From Promethearchaeota archaeon (GTDB lineage: Archaea; Asgardarchaeota; Lokiarchaeia; Sigyniarchaeales; SOKP01), in assembly GCA_016840165.1 (NCBI GenBank), contig JAEOSU010000076.1, positions 1 to 64,000 on the forward strand: a DNA stretch of 64,000 nt, written 5' to 3'. Below, piece by piece: positions 1-7,802 of this stretch (the first letter of the stretch is position 1; the number at the start of each line of letters is the position of its first letter). Below the pieces are notes generated by a model that was not told where the DNA came from, searched no databases, and worked only from the letters and a program-made list of their open reading frames with translations. The translations under genes were made by a program, and so were the position numbers.

Positions 1-121
1 AAAGGTATATTTTATATTGTATTTCTAAAAATTTAGATTTTCAAATTAATTGAAATTCTTCTTTTTAAAAAATGATAAAACTTTTTTTCTGAGAATAATT
101 TATTATAGTAATCTACCATTT

Positions 122-242
122 GCGCTCGTAGTATAGACGTAGACATAATTAATAGGCGTAAAATCGCGGCCTTCCAAGCCGTGGACGCGGGTTCAAAAGA
201 TTATGTGAAATTATCACGACTCTGGGTTTCCCGCCGAGCGCA
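122..242 (+). tRNA. tRNA-Gly(TCC), interrupted in T-loop and D-arm
   Basis: The acceptor stem GCGCTCG (122-128) pairs perfectly with CGAGCGC (235-241), followed by discriminator A242. The anticodon stem is 166-170/178-182 and the loop CTTCCAA gives anticodon TCC (173-175). The T-stem is 187-191/230-234. Between the T-stem strands lie 38 nt instead of 7. Removing 198-228 (31 nt) leaves the normal T-loop TTCAAAT. The predicted precursor has two 3-nt bulges (196-198 and 227-229) flanking a 4-bp helix TTCA/TGGG, as expected for the archaeal splicing endonuclease. The D-arm is also about 17 nt too long; a second intron is possible but its ends are unresolved. CCA is not encoded. A TATA-like element lies near 99-107. 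Confidence 0.85.
198..228 (+). other. Candidate tRNA intron in the T-loop (position 59/60)
   Basis: This 31-nt segment is the part of the tRNA-Gly gene that must be removed to give a canonical 7-nt T-loop. The cut points predicted from the bulge geometry (AA^A and TT^T) give TTCAAAT directly. Inside it GTGA (205-208) pairs with TCAC (214-217) as a small hairpin. The central helix contains two G-U pairs and the inner helix next to the bulges is short, so the motif is acceptable rather than ideal. The call is inferred from sequence only. Confidence 0.65.
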
Positions 243-262
243 TCTAATAATTCTAAAATCCA

Positions 263-631
263 TTATGGAAAAGCATTAGGCTTGTAAAACTCATAACTAC
301 TGTACAATTTACGAAATTTCTCGTAGCATTCTTCACAGTACCACATTTTGTCTTTAGGGTTAAAGATATGGTCATTTTCTCGATCGCTACACGAAGAGCA
401 CTTACCAATAAATTCTCTCAAATCCTTTCGTAATCTGTTTTCTTCTTCTATTAGCTTTTTGTGTCTCTTATCGTTGAATTTTATACCGTGGTTTTCTTTA
501 AAGAGAAGTCTTCGTTTTTGGATCAAATTTAAGATTTCATTGTCCACAACACTAATGAGCAACTGCCTTAACCCAAATCGAATCTTGCGTAGCTTAGGAT
601 CTTTAAGTCGGACAACCCGCTTCTTATTCAT
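263..631 (-). CDS. Small zinc-ribbon-like protein, hypothetical
   Basis: A 122-residue basic protein of unknown function. Its C-terminal part has two CxxC pairs, CSSC (about residues 78-81) and CEEC (about 99-102), spaced like a single zinc ribbon. The N-terminal 75 residues are rich in Lys/Arg and predicted helical, suggesting nucleic-acid binding. It lies just downstream of nep1 in the same direction and may be co-transcribed with the Nep1/Rpp21/CRM genes, which argues for an RNA-related role by context only. No family was recognised. An 18-codon frame (ATGAAAGAAG, near 690) overlaps its ATG but has no independent support. Confidence 0.6.
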   Translation of the reverse strand: MNKKRVVRLKDPKLRKIRFGLRQLLISVVDNEILNLIQKRRLLFKENHGIKFNDKRHKKLIEEENRLRKDLREFIGKCSSCSDRENDHIFNPKDKMWYCEECYEKFRKLYSSYEFYKPNAFP

Positions 632-702
632 CCTTAGTAACCAATTCTAGTTCATTTTTAGAACTCTTTTCTTCTTTCATACCAACTCCATCTAAATTGA
701 AT

Positions 703-1377
703 TTAGATTATATTATTAATGATTTCATAGAAGTTTATGATTTTATTTACCACTATTGAAGCATCTAATGAATATTTTGAAATTGAAATCAATTCCTTGC
801 TTAAATCTAAAATATTTTGAGAGAAAAAAGCTTTTTGAAAACCACCAATGATCACTACTTCATTTTTCAAGGATTCTTCTGGAAAGATAGTAAGGTGATG
901 CTGGATTAATTTACCTTTTGAGGTTAATAGTTTGATATTTTTCTTTTTTATACTTCTTATAAAGGTTGCAAACGGTTGCTTTATTTCAGATATAAGATTT
1001 TTCCCTTCGAAAGAGATTGAGCCATCAATTAACAGTTTAGCCATCAGTCCCTTGAATCGATTGTAATTTTTAGTAATATTTATTTCTGGATGGAACTGAA
1101 AGATTCTATTATGAATCGTGTGGATATAAATTGATAATAAACCATTCTTATTACAAGGGGAACCTAATGCATGAAGCAAACAATTATGTATAATGTCGGG
1201 CCGCCCTCTTTTTTCTCTATTCTGCAGCTTTAACATCGCAGAATGGTGTATTGCATTATCTAACAATAAAGAAGAATAATTATTCTTTACTACATTGTTC
1301 CTAACGGCAGGATGGTTCTGAATTTGCTTAGGGATTAATTCTAAGCCGCATTCAACAAGAAATATTATTAATGGCAA
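703..1377 (-). CDS. nep1: Nep1/Emg1 rRNA pseudouridine N1-methyltransferase
   Basis: A SPOUT-class SAM-dependent methyltransferase; the family methylates the hypermodified pseudouridine of helix 35 in small-subunit rRNA and helps assemble the 30S subunit. Recognised by the RGRPDIIHNCLLHALGSP motif followed by NKNGLLSIYIHT, and the late GGFQKAFFS segment matching the SAM-binding loop region (IGGF). At 224 residues it has the normal archaeal length. The start is TTG at 1377, consistent with the family N-terminus (PLIIFLVECGLELIP). It is the third gene of a minus-strand run with the CRM protein and Rpp21, all RNA-processing genes. Confidence 0.88.
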   Translation of the reverse strand: MPLIIFLVECGLELIPKQIQNHPAVRNNVVKNNYSSLLLDNAIHHSAMLKLQNREKRGRPDIIHNCLLHALGSPCNKNGLLSIYIHTIHNRIFQFHPEINITKNYNRFKGLMAKLLIDGSISFEGKNLISEIKQPFATFIRSIKKKNIKLLTSKGKLIQHHLTIFPEESLKNEVVIIGGFQKAFFSQNILDLSKELISISKYSLDASIVVNKIINFYEIINNII

Positions 1378-1398
1378 ATAATTTCAACTTTTTAATTA

Positions 1399-1725
1399 TT
1401 ATTTTTTGATTATATATCTGGTTGTTTTATTACATTCCAAGCAGGTCATGGAAATGTGGGATGTATTATTGCTCGAATGAATCCTAAATCTACAATTGAC
1501 ACCTGGATAAAGGAATTTCTTACATTTATGGCATATTCTTTTTCTCCATTCAAAGGGTATTTTAACTTTAGCTCTTTGGGCATAAATTCTCGCTAAACTA
1601 ACATATCTATTAGATAAATCTTTATTTTCTATGAAAATATCGTCCGCTTTTTGAAATAGATATATTATTCGTCGTTTCGCTATTGTTTTTACGAGCTTTT
1701 TATGTTTCGAGCTATATCTAGTCAT
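1399..1725 (-). CDS. rnp4: RNase P protein component 4 (Rpp21/Rpr2)
   Basis: A protein subunit of RNase P, the ribonucleoprotein that removes the 5' leader of pre-tRNA. The N-terminal basic helices carry the family-typical segment ending RYVSLARIYAQRAKVKIP. They are followed by a zinc ribbon with CHKC and, about 27 residues later, CLEC. I chose the internal ATG (MTRYSSKHKK) because the preceding 11 hydrophobic codons back to 1758 do not belong to the family and would overlap the upstream CRM gene by 4 nt. With this start the protein is 108 residues, typical of archaeal Rpp21. It lies between the CRM and Nep1 genes. Confidence 0.85.
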   Translation of the reverse strand: MTRYSSKHKKLVKTIAKRRIIYLFQKADDIFIENKDLSNRYVSLARIYAQRAKVKIPFEWRKRICHKCKKFLYPGVNCRFRIHSSNNTSHISMTCLECNKTTRYIIKK

Positions 1726-1754
1726 TTTCTTTAAGTTAAGAATGAAATAAAAAA

Positions 1755-2021
1755 TCAAATTTTCGTTTTCAATTTGGAAAGAATTACCATTCTTCCACGG
1801 ACGTCAATTAGATGGGAATTGGTTTCATTTGAGATTTGTTTCGCTAAATTTTTAATATTTGATTGAGAGATTGCTGATTTAAGAACTTTAATTTTAATAA
1901 TTTTGTATTTCTTCAACAATTTAGACACATGGGTGATAAATTCTTCAGAAATTCCTTTTTTGCCCAAAATACAGTGCGGTTGCGATATTAGTGCCCTTTT
2001 ATATTCATTTTGATAATCCAT
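1755..2021 (-). CDS. CRM-domain (YhbY-like) RNA-binding protein
   Basis: An 88-residue single CRM/YhbY domain. It contains the glycine-rich loop LGKKGISEEFITHV (residues about 19-32) and ends with the strand pair LIDVRGRMVILSK. YhbY proteins associate with pre-ribosomes in bacteria; archaeal homologues are presumed to act in ribosome or RNA maturation. It is the first gene of the minus-strand RNA cluster and is divergently oriented to rps19e, with 97 bp between the start codons that must hold promoters for both directions. Confidence 0.82.
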   Translation of the reverse strand: MDYQNEYKRALISQPHCILGKKGISEEFITHVSKLLKKYKIIKIKVLKSAISQSNIKNLAKQISNETNSHLIDVRGRMVILSKLKTKI

Positions 2022-2118
2022 TGTCCCAGAATACTAAAAATACCAAAAAATTTTTAATTTATTTAATCTTTTAATTTACAATATATTAAATTAAAGAACT
2101 ATTCAATTAAAGATTACT

Positions 2119-2538
2119 ATGTCTATCTATGTTGTTGAACCTCAGAGATTGATAAGAACGATCGCAGAAAAGTTAAGAGAATTTCCAGAGATCAAACCAC
2201 CAGAAGGCATTGAGTTTTGGAAAACAGCTCACTTTAAAGAATTAGCACCCGCAGATTCTGAAAGTTTTTGGTATATGAGATGTGCCTCCATTTTAAGGAA
2301 AATTAGAAAATTTGGTCCAATAGGCGTTAATAGGTTGAGAAAGCATTATGGTGGTAGAAATAGAAAAGGATCCGGATTAAGTCACAGCTCAAAAGGAAGT
2401 GGAAAGATTATCAGAATTGCTTTACAACAACTAGAAAACGCAAATTTAATTGTAAAATTAGAAAAGAAAGGAAGAATTCTTTCTAATGATGGGATTAGCT
2501 TTTTAGAAAGAACTGCTCATGATTTATTAAGAAAGTAA
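2119..2538 (+). CDS. rps19e: Ribosomal protein S19e
   Basis: A 139-residue small-subunit protein found only in archaea and eukaryotes, needed late in 30S maturation. The WYMRCASILRKIRKFGPIGV segment and the YGGRNRKG loop are diagnostic, and the C-terminus has the usual LEKKGRILSNDG helix-turn region. It opens the plus-strand ribosomal/translation supercluster. A TATA-like AATATATTAAA lies about 25-35 nt upstream of the ATG, so the leader is short or absent. The PDCD5-family gene follows after 39 bp, as in many archaea. Confidence 0.96.
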   Translation: MSIYVVEPQRLIRTIAEKLREFPEIKPPEGIEFWKTAHFKELAPADSESFWYMRCASILRKIRKFGPIGVNRLRKHYGGRNRKGSGLSHSSKGSGKIIRIALQQLENANLIVKLEKKGRILSNDGISFLERTAHDLLRK

Positions 2539-2577
2539 TATATTTAATGGTAATATCATTTGTTATAGGCGTTTAGC

Positions 2578-2916
2578 TTGAGTGACGAAGAAGAAATAGA
2601 AAGAATAAAGAAAAAAAAATTACAAGAAATAAAGCAACAAGCACTCCAGCAACAAATAGCTGAACAACAACAACAAGATTACAAAACCAAGAAATACCAA
2701 ATTATGCGTTTAATTTTAGCTCAAGAAGCACGACAGAGACTTGAAAACATAAGGATGGTCAAACCTCAATTCGCAGAACAAGTTGAATTACAATTGATTC
2801 AACTCTACCAAGCAGGTAGATTGAGAGGAGCAACTCCATTAGAAGATAGAGCCTTTAAAAAATTATTAGAGCAAATAACTTCTTCAGGTAAGAAAGAATT
2901 TAAAATTAAGAAATGA
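2578..2916 (+). CDS. PDCD5-family DNA-binding protein
   Basis: A 112-residue homologue of eukaryotic programmed cell death protein 5 and archaeal MTH1615-type proteins. A charged N-terminal helix with a Gln-rich stretch precedes the conserved three-helix core (ILAQEARQRLENIRMVKP, then VELQLIQLYQAGRL). Its molecular role in archaea is uncertain; nucleic-acid binding and chaperone-like roles have been proposed. The start is TTG at 2578, giving the usual MSDEEE N-terminus. The stop overlaps a possible upstream ATG of rpl39e, so the genes are probably translationally coupled. Confidence 0.92.
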   Translation: MSDEEEIERIKKKKLQEIKQQALQQQIAEQQQQDYKTKKYQIMRLILAQEARQRLENIRMVKPQFAEQVELQLIQLYQAGRLRGATPLEDRAFKKLLEQITSSGKKEFKIKK

Positions 2917-2927
2917 GAATAAAGAAA

Positions 2928-3089
2928 ATGGCACGCAATAAAGATTTACCATCAAAATTAAGAAGAGGAAAAAAGTTAAGACAAAATCAATCGGTTCCAA
3001 GCTGGATCATCAAAAAGACGGGGGGAAAGGTCAGATATAGTCCGTATTCGAGAAGAGAGTGGAGAAATTCCCGCTTGAAGAAAGATTAA
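2928..3089 (+). CDS. rpl39e: Ribosomal protein L39e
   Basis: A 53-residue, extremely basic large-subunit protein that lines the lower part of the nascent-peptide exit tunnel in archaea and eukaryotes. The translation begins MARNKDLPSKLRRGKKLRQN and ends RREWRNSRLKKD, matching the family along its full length. The ATG at 2928 gives the canonical MARNK start; an in-frame ATG at 2913 overlapping the previous stop codon is a less likely alternative. It is too short to be found by size-filtered gene prediction. Its place between PDCD5 and L31e is the usual archaeal order. Confidence 0.94.
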   Translation: MARNKDLPSKLRRGKKLRQNQSVPSWIIKKTGGKVRYSPYSRREWRNSRLKKD

Positions 3090-3107
3090 ATGGGGATGTG
3101 ATAAAGA

Positions 3108-3560
3108 ATGGCTAAAAAAAAATCAAAAGAAATCAGTTTGGATGAATTGGAAGAGGAACTCGTAGAAGAGGAGGAAGAAGAAGAATCAATTGAAGAAATC
3201 GATGAATTTAGCATCGAAGAAATTCCTGAAGAAGAAGAGATCAGCGAAATATTTGAAGAAGAACTCGAAGGCTATGAAGAAGAAGTAGAAGAAGCTCCTG
3301 AAGCGGAAATAATTGATGAGCGTATTTATATAGTCCCTTTAGCAAAAGCTCGTAGAGGTCCAAGAAACAAGTACAGTAAAAAGGCTGTGCGATACTTAAG
3401 AGAATATATGGAAAGACATTTCAAACCTGAATCATTAGTTATTTCTCAAGAAGTAAATGAAGCTATATGGGCTCGTGGAATTCAGAAACCACCCAGAAAA
3501 ATTAAAATTCGAGCTACTAAGAACATTGATGGGCTCGTAGTTTGCTATTTAGCGAAATAA
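3108..3560 (+). CDS. rpl31e: Ribosomal protein L31e with acidic N-terminal extension
   Basis: The last 80 residues are a complete L31e domain (ERIYIVPLAKARRGPRNK... to IRATKNIDGLVVCYLAK), a large-subunit protein next to the tunnel exit, where SRP and nascent-chain factors dock. It is preceded by about 70 residues made almost only of Glu, Ile, Ser and Leu, including a run of seven Glu, so the protein is 150 residues against the usual 85-100. The ATG at 3108 comes 18 nt after rpl39e and follows GGGGATGTG. No in-frame Met lies close to the core domain, so the extension is probably translated. Its function is unknown. Confidence 0.92.
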   Translation: MAKKKSKEISLDELEEELVEEEEEEESIEEIDEFSIEEIPEEEEISEIFEEELEGYEEEVEEAPEAEIIDERIYIVPLAKARRGPRNKYSKKAVRYLREYMERHFKPESLVISQEVNEAIWARGIQKPPRKIKIRATKNIDGLVVCYLAK

Positions 3561-3676
3561 TACAATTATTACTATTTTTTAAAGATTTTAAAAGATTATT
3601 AATATTTAATCTTATTAAGGGTTCTTTTCGTTGATGAGAATGAATTACTAATAGAATTAAAGAAAAAAAATATTTT

Positions 3677-5920
3677 TTAATATGATACATGAGTAGAATC
3701 CATATTAATCAAGCGAGGTAAAATTATACTCGAGTTATATGCTGGACCAACTAATAATGTGTTATTGGCTAAATAATAATTTAAGTAATTTGTTGCTAAT
3801 GGCGCACCAGTATTCGGATTAAGACCATAACGTGGATAATTTGAACTTGAAATAGCAACTCGAATTTTATGTCCAGGAGCAAATGTATATGCGCTCGACC
3901 AACAATCAATTAGAAGCTCATACACATCGTTTGTATCCCCAGACATAAATGCTTCGGAGGTATAATTGAAACGGTGCCTCACAGTCAATGATCCGTCAGT
4001 TATAAGCATGGATCTATTGTCAGGATAGACATCAGTTAATTTAATACTAAAATCGGTGTCAGTACAATTAGATGTCACCCATAGATGTCCAAAGATACGT
4101 CCAACTACTTCAACGGCCTCAGTTAATGGCGGAGTTTCAAATAGAATCACATCGGAGCGATCTTCAATTGGTGTTTGATCCATCGGACCATTTAGATCAA
4201 ATGGTTGATTTTGACCTCCTAAGTTTGCTACGGGATTTCGAGGATCATAAATATAGCTAAAATTCTTATTTGTAGCCCCAGGTGAGGTTTTATCCAATCC
4301 TCCACCTGCCGTAAAATACCATGTATCATTAACATGATCCAAGGGCCAATCATATGCATATCTCCAATAATTCCACGTATCTGAATATGTATCTACATCA
4401 CCCATCATATAATATGCCACCCTTGCTCCAGACCAATCAGTGGGGATGCTTAAAAGAGCTTCATCAAAAACTTCAGTTTCCCAGTTAAGAATTAAATCAA
4501 ATCCATTAGAATTTTCTGGATATACCAATTCACCTTGTTTCCCACCATATACAGAGCCATGTGTCCAAGGACCCATTATAAGTTTTTGATGACCTTTTGC
4601 TCTTGAAGTTCCATTATTATCATATCCTACATAACCATCGATCGTTCCTTGAAGAAAATGATCATACCAACCCCCAACGTGTATTCCGTAGACGGAAACA
4701 TTAGAATAATGAGGTCCTAGATGAATAGAAAGCGACGTAGAATTATATAGAGTCTCATTTTTTGGATAAAATTGAAAGATCATATCTAACTGATGTTGCC
4801 AGTTATTAGGAGCAGTGCTTGTGACCCATGTTTCCACAGAGGATTTATGGTAAGAACCTTGGTAGATAGCATGATCAAATAGTTCTGGGGTTCCAAACCA
4901 TAGTTGTTGAGCTTTTAATCCACTTGGACCCATTCCTGCATAAAAATATTGATTAATACATAAAGCTGAGACACCTGCACTAGCAATATCACCGTTACAA
5001 AAGCTCTGGTTCAATATCCAATTGAGTGTATCTACACCATCCTCGTATGATTTTGTAAAGAGCAGAAAATTATTTCCCCCCTCAGAGTCGTGAGTCCCTC
5101 TGAGATCCTGGATTATTATATGATAATCTTGTATAAAATATACTTGAGAATATAAATCATAGGCCCAACCATCTTTCCCATAGGGAGTTCTTATAAGAAT
5201 TACTGGTCTTGGGCCTCCATAAGAACCAGGAGCATAGTACACATCAGTAGCTAAACGAATTCCATCGCGCATTTCTACCATAAAAGTTTGTTTGGATTGG
5301 GGATTATATATTGCGGTTGTAATAATAATAGAGCTAGGGAAAGCTATAAGAAAGATGATTAAAATATATTTTAGAATTGTTGGTAACTTCTCTAACCGAC
5401 GCCCGGAATATTTTTTCATAAGTGCCGTTAACGATAAAGAAGAATTTTTCAAACCATAAACTAAAAAGATTAATAAACTTATTGCAATAGCAGAAAGGAC
5501 ATAATAATCAAGATTTAGAAAGAGAAACCAAAGGATTCCGATAAACGGAGTCAAAATTTTAAAGAGATTTCCAAAGATAATTAAGATTTTATGATTTGTA
5601 GCCTTTCCAATGTTTATAAGATAAGCAGCGAACATTAATAACGAATAAAAGGAGATAAAAATCGTTATGGGAAAATAAATCATCCCAAATAGCACTAATA
5701 TAATCTGTTTCATTCCATAGTAGATAGTTTCTTTATTGGAAAATAACTTTTCTCCGTCTGAAGATCTTTTACTATACTTCCCATAGTAAAGAACATATCC
5801 AAAAACATATATGCCTCTACAGAGTACAACAATAATCAAGTTGTTAATAAGCATGTTTTCGATGTCTAAAAATCCGAGAGTCCCTAAAAAGTAAAAAATT
5901 GCGGTTATCCAATTTATCAT
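3677..5920 (-). CDS. Membrane-anchored CocE/X-Pro dipeptidyl-peptidase (S15) family hydrolase
   Basis: A 747-residue alpha/beta-hydrolase with a polytopic N-terminus. Residues 1-205 contain about six hydrophobic segments. The S15/CocE catalytic domain follows (MRDGIRLATDVYYAPGS, IRTPYGKDGW, IQDLRGTHDSEGG). The nucleophile lies in SAGVSALCINQY, the Asp in GGWYDHF and the His in GPWTHG. The C-terminal third is the jelly-roll domain of the family (HKIRVAISSSNYPRYGLNPN). Many N-x-S/T sites suggest the enzyme domain faces outside. Substrate cannot be told: peptides with penultimate proline, or esters. It is paralogous to the gene at 7803-10025, with which it flanks a PepD gene. Confidence 0.88.
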   Translation of the reverse strand: MINWITAIFYFLGTLGFLDIENMLINNLIIVVLCRGIYVFGYVLYYGKYSKRSSDGEKLFSNKETIYYGMKQIILVLFGMIYFPITIFISFYSLLMFAAYLINIGKATNHKILIIFGNLFKILTPFIGILWFLFLNLDYYVLSAIAISLLIFLVYGLKNSSLSLTALMKKYSGRRLEKLPTILKYILIIFLIAFPSSIIITTAIYNPQSKQTFMVEMRDGIRLATDVYYAPGSYGGPRPVILIRTPYGKDGWAYDLYSQVYFIQDYHIIIQDLRGTHDSEGGNNFLLFTKSYEDGVDTLNWILNQSFCNGDIASAGVSALCINQYFYAGMGPSGLKAQQLWFGTPELFDHAIYQGSYHKSSVETWVTSTAPNNWQHQLDMIFQFYPKNETLYNSTSLSIHLGPHYSNVSVYGIHVGGWYDHFLQGTIDGYVGYDNNGTSRAKGHQKLIMGPWTHGSVYGGKQGELVYPENSNGFDLILNWETEVFDEALLSIPTDWSGARVAYYMMGDVDTYSDTWNYWRYAYDWPLDHVNDTWYFTAGGGLDKTSPGATNKNFSYIYDPRNPVANLGGQNQPFDLNGPMDQTPIEDRSDVILFETPPLTEAVEVVGRIFGHLWVTSNCTDTDFSIKLTDVYPDNRSMLITDGSLTVRHRFNYTSEAFMSGDTNDVYELLIDCWSSAYTFAPGHKIRVAISSSNYPRYGLNPNTGAPLATNYLNYYLANNTLLVGPAYNSSIILPRLINMDSTHVSY

Positions 5921-6003
5921 AAATAATATTTGGGATATACTTATTTATTAAATTTATAAAGATCCTATCGAATTTTTCCTTGGCATTTAAAATGAACGAA
6001 AAA

Positions 6004-7530
6004 TCAAATGTTTTTATTTTTACTTTGACTTATGTTTTTGATTAATGCTATTAGGAATTTCCAAATTCTCTCAACACTACTAATTTTTAGTCGTTCATTA
6101 GGAGTATGAACATTCTCAATAGTAGCTCCAATCGCTATCATTTCCATGTCTAGATAATACTGTCTAAATTCTCCACATTCGCATCCAGCATGAACAGCTA
6201 GAATTTCAATATCTTTATTGTATAATTCTATAAAAGTATTTTTTGCAAAAATTATTAAATTAGAGTCATAATCCGGAGTCCAGCAAGGACTTTTAGCGAG
6301 TTGTATCATCTCTGAATCTAAATCAATATATCTAAATAATAACTTAATTTTTTCATCAATTATCTCCAATTCATAATCCGACATACTTCGATGGAAAAAT
6401 TCTATCTCAACAAAATCTTCTGTTGATTTTAATATCCCTAGATTTGTTGATGTAAGTACTAACTCCTTATCTTTTGGATGAAATGATATTGGTCCAGAGG
6501 GATAAACATATAATAAATCCAATAATGAATTCTTTGTCATCTCAGGGAAAACAGAGATTTCTTTGAAATTTTCTAATTGATCTATAGATATTTTAAGGTT
6601 TGACTCAATATCTTTAAAATTGTTTTTAATGTCAGTTATCATTTCTTTTATTTCGTTAAATATGCCATCAACATCTTGAATTTTAGTAAGAATTATTGCT
6701 TGAGATGCTCCAGGGATACTGTTGATGGAGGCGCCACCATCGATTGAATTGATATACAGTTCATATTTATTATTTAATTTCCATAGTACTTGAATGAGAA
6801 GTTTTATAGCATTTGCTCGACCTTTATGAATATCCAATCCGGAGTGTCCTCCTACCAACCCTGAAATTGATAGCTTTATTGGCATCAAATTATACTCATC
6901 TTGGTTTAATGAAATTCTATTAATTTTCACTTTACTTTTATACATAATGCCACCTGCAGAACCAATTACTGCTTTATCCTCTTCTTCTAAATCAAGGTTT
7001 ATCAGATAACCTCCACCAATTAAGCTTCTATCCATTAAGGTAACACCAAATGGTGGATATTCTTCGCTGGTAGTAAACAATAAATCAAATTCTAAAGGAC
7101 CAAAATTCAATTCACCACTAAAAATCTTTTTCATGAAGGTTAATTGATATGCTATTCCAACTCCATTATCTGCTCCTAATGTTGTGCCATCAGCAGTTAG
7201 CCATCTTTCATTATGATGCTCGATAATTTTTAATCTTAATGGATCCTTCGAAAAATCATGTTGTGAATTCGACTCCTTTTCGCAAACCATATCCATATGG
7301 CTTTGTAAAACAATTCTTATTTTTTTTTTATTATTGTTTATACTTGGTCTAATCCTAATAACAAGATTTTTAGGATTATCTATTTCTGTTGAATAACCAC
7401 ACTTTTCAGCTTCAGTTTTTATAAAATTTCGTATTTGATCTTCATTTTGAGAGCATCGAGGGATTTTGGAGATTTTAAAGAAATAGTCCCAAAATTCTAC
7501 TGGTGAACCCATCTCATCAAGATTTTGCAT
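6004..7530 (-). CDS. pepD: PepD-type aminoacyl-histidine dipeptidase (M20C)
   Basis: A 508-residue cytosolic metallodipeptidase of the M20 family. Metal ligands are visible in LQSHMDMVCEK (His-x-Asp), LGADNGVGIA (Asp), TTSEEYPPFG (catalytic and ligand Glu pair) and the late HAGCECGEF (Glu); GLVGGHSGLDIHKGR is the conserved dimerisation-domain motif. The length matches PepD. The gene lies between two exported S15-type hydrolases on the same strand, so the three may form a peptide-scavenging pathway: outside cleavage to dipeptides, then cytoplasmic hydrolysis. A perfect 24-bp palindrome lies 108 bp upstream of its ATG. Confidence 0.92.
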   Translation of the reverse strand: MQNLDEMGSPVEFWDYFFKISKIPRCSQNEDQIRNFIKTEAEKCGYSTEIDNPKNLVIRIRPSINNNKKKIRIVLQSHMDMVCEKESNSQHDFSKDPLRLKIIEHHNERWLTADGTTLGADNGVGIAYQLTFMKKIFSGELNFGPLEFDLLFTTSEEYPPFGVTLMDRSLIGGGYLINLDLEEEDKAVIGSAGGIMYKSKVKINRISLNQDEYNLMPIKLSISGLVGGHSGLDIHKGRANAIKLLIQVLWKLNNKYELYINSIDGGASINSIPGASQAIILTKIQDVDGIFNEIKEMITDIKNNFKDIESNLKISIDQLENFKEISVFPEMTKNSLLDLLYVYPSGPISFHPKDKELVLTSTNLGILKSTEDFVEIEFFHRSMSDYELEIIDEKIKLLFRYIDLDSEMIQLAKSPCWTPDYDSNLIIFAKNTFIELYNKDIEILAVHAGCECGEFRQYYLDMEMIAIGATIENVHTPNERLKISSVERIWKFLIALIKNISQSKNKNI

Positions 7531-7637
7531 AATTTATCACTCATACTTTATTGGATTAAATTATATATAATATCTTTTACTTTTCAGTGAAAAAAACCTT
7601 TTTTTCAATCTATATTATTCCTTCACTTTTTGGCTAT

Positions 7638-7661
7638 TTAATACTTTAAATAAAGTATTAA
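7638..7661. promoter_or_regulatory. Perfect 24-bp palindrome upstream of pepD
   Basis: TTAATACTTTA (7638-7648) and TAAAGTATTAA (7651-7661) are exact reverse complements with a 2-bp AA spacer. It lies between the end of the upstream S15-type gene and the start of pepD, both on the minus strand. It could be a dimeric regulator's operator or a hairpin in the transcript. The rest of the 272-bp gap is A+T-rich and shows a TATA-like TATATAATAT near 7563-7575. Its length and perfection make chance less likely, but A+T-rich DNA favours such repeats. Confidence 0.45.
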
Positions 7662-7802
7662 GGATTATAATGGGTGGTTCTCCTATTATAGTCTTGGTTC
7701 ATATATTCAATCATAGAATCAAATCACAATTAATTTTATATCTCACAAACAGAAAAAAATAAAAAAAAAATACAATTTTATTTATTTACGTGAGCTCTAA
7801 GA

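Noticed and set aside
131..165. Canonical BHB intron in the tRNA D-arm
   Set aside because: The arm is clearly too long, but no pair of 3-nt bulges flanking a 4-bp helix could be placed that leaves a standard D-loop, so exact intron ends are not claimed.
348..650. Plus-strand open frame opposite the zinc-ribbon gene
   Set aside because: Ser/Leu/Phe-rich composition typical of antisense of a Lys/Arg/Glu-rich gene; the minus-strand frame has paired cysteines.
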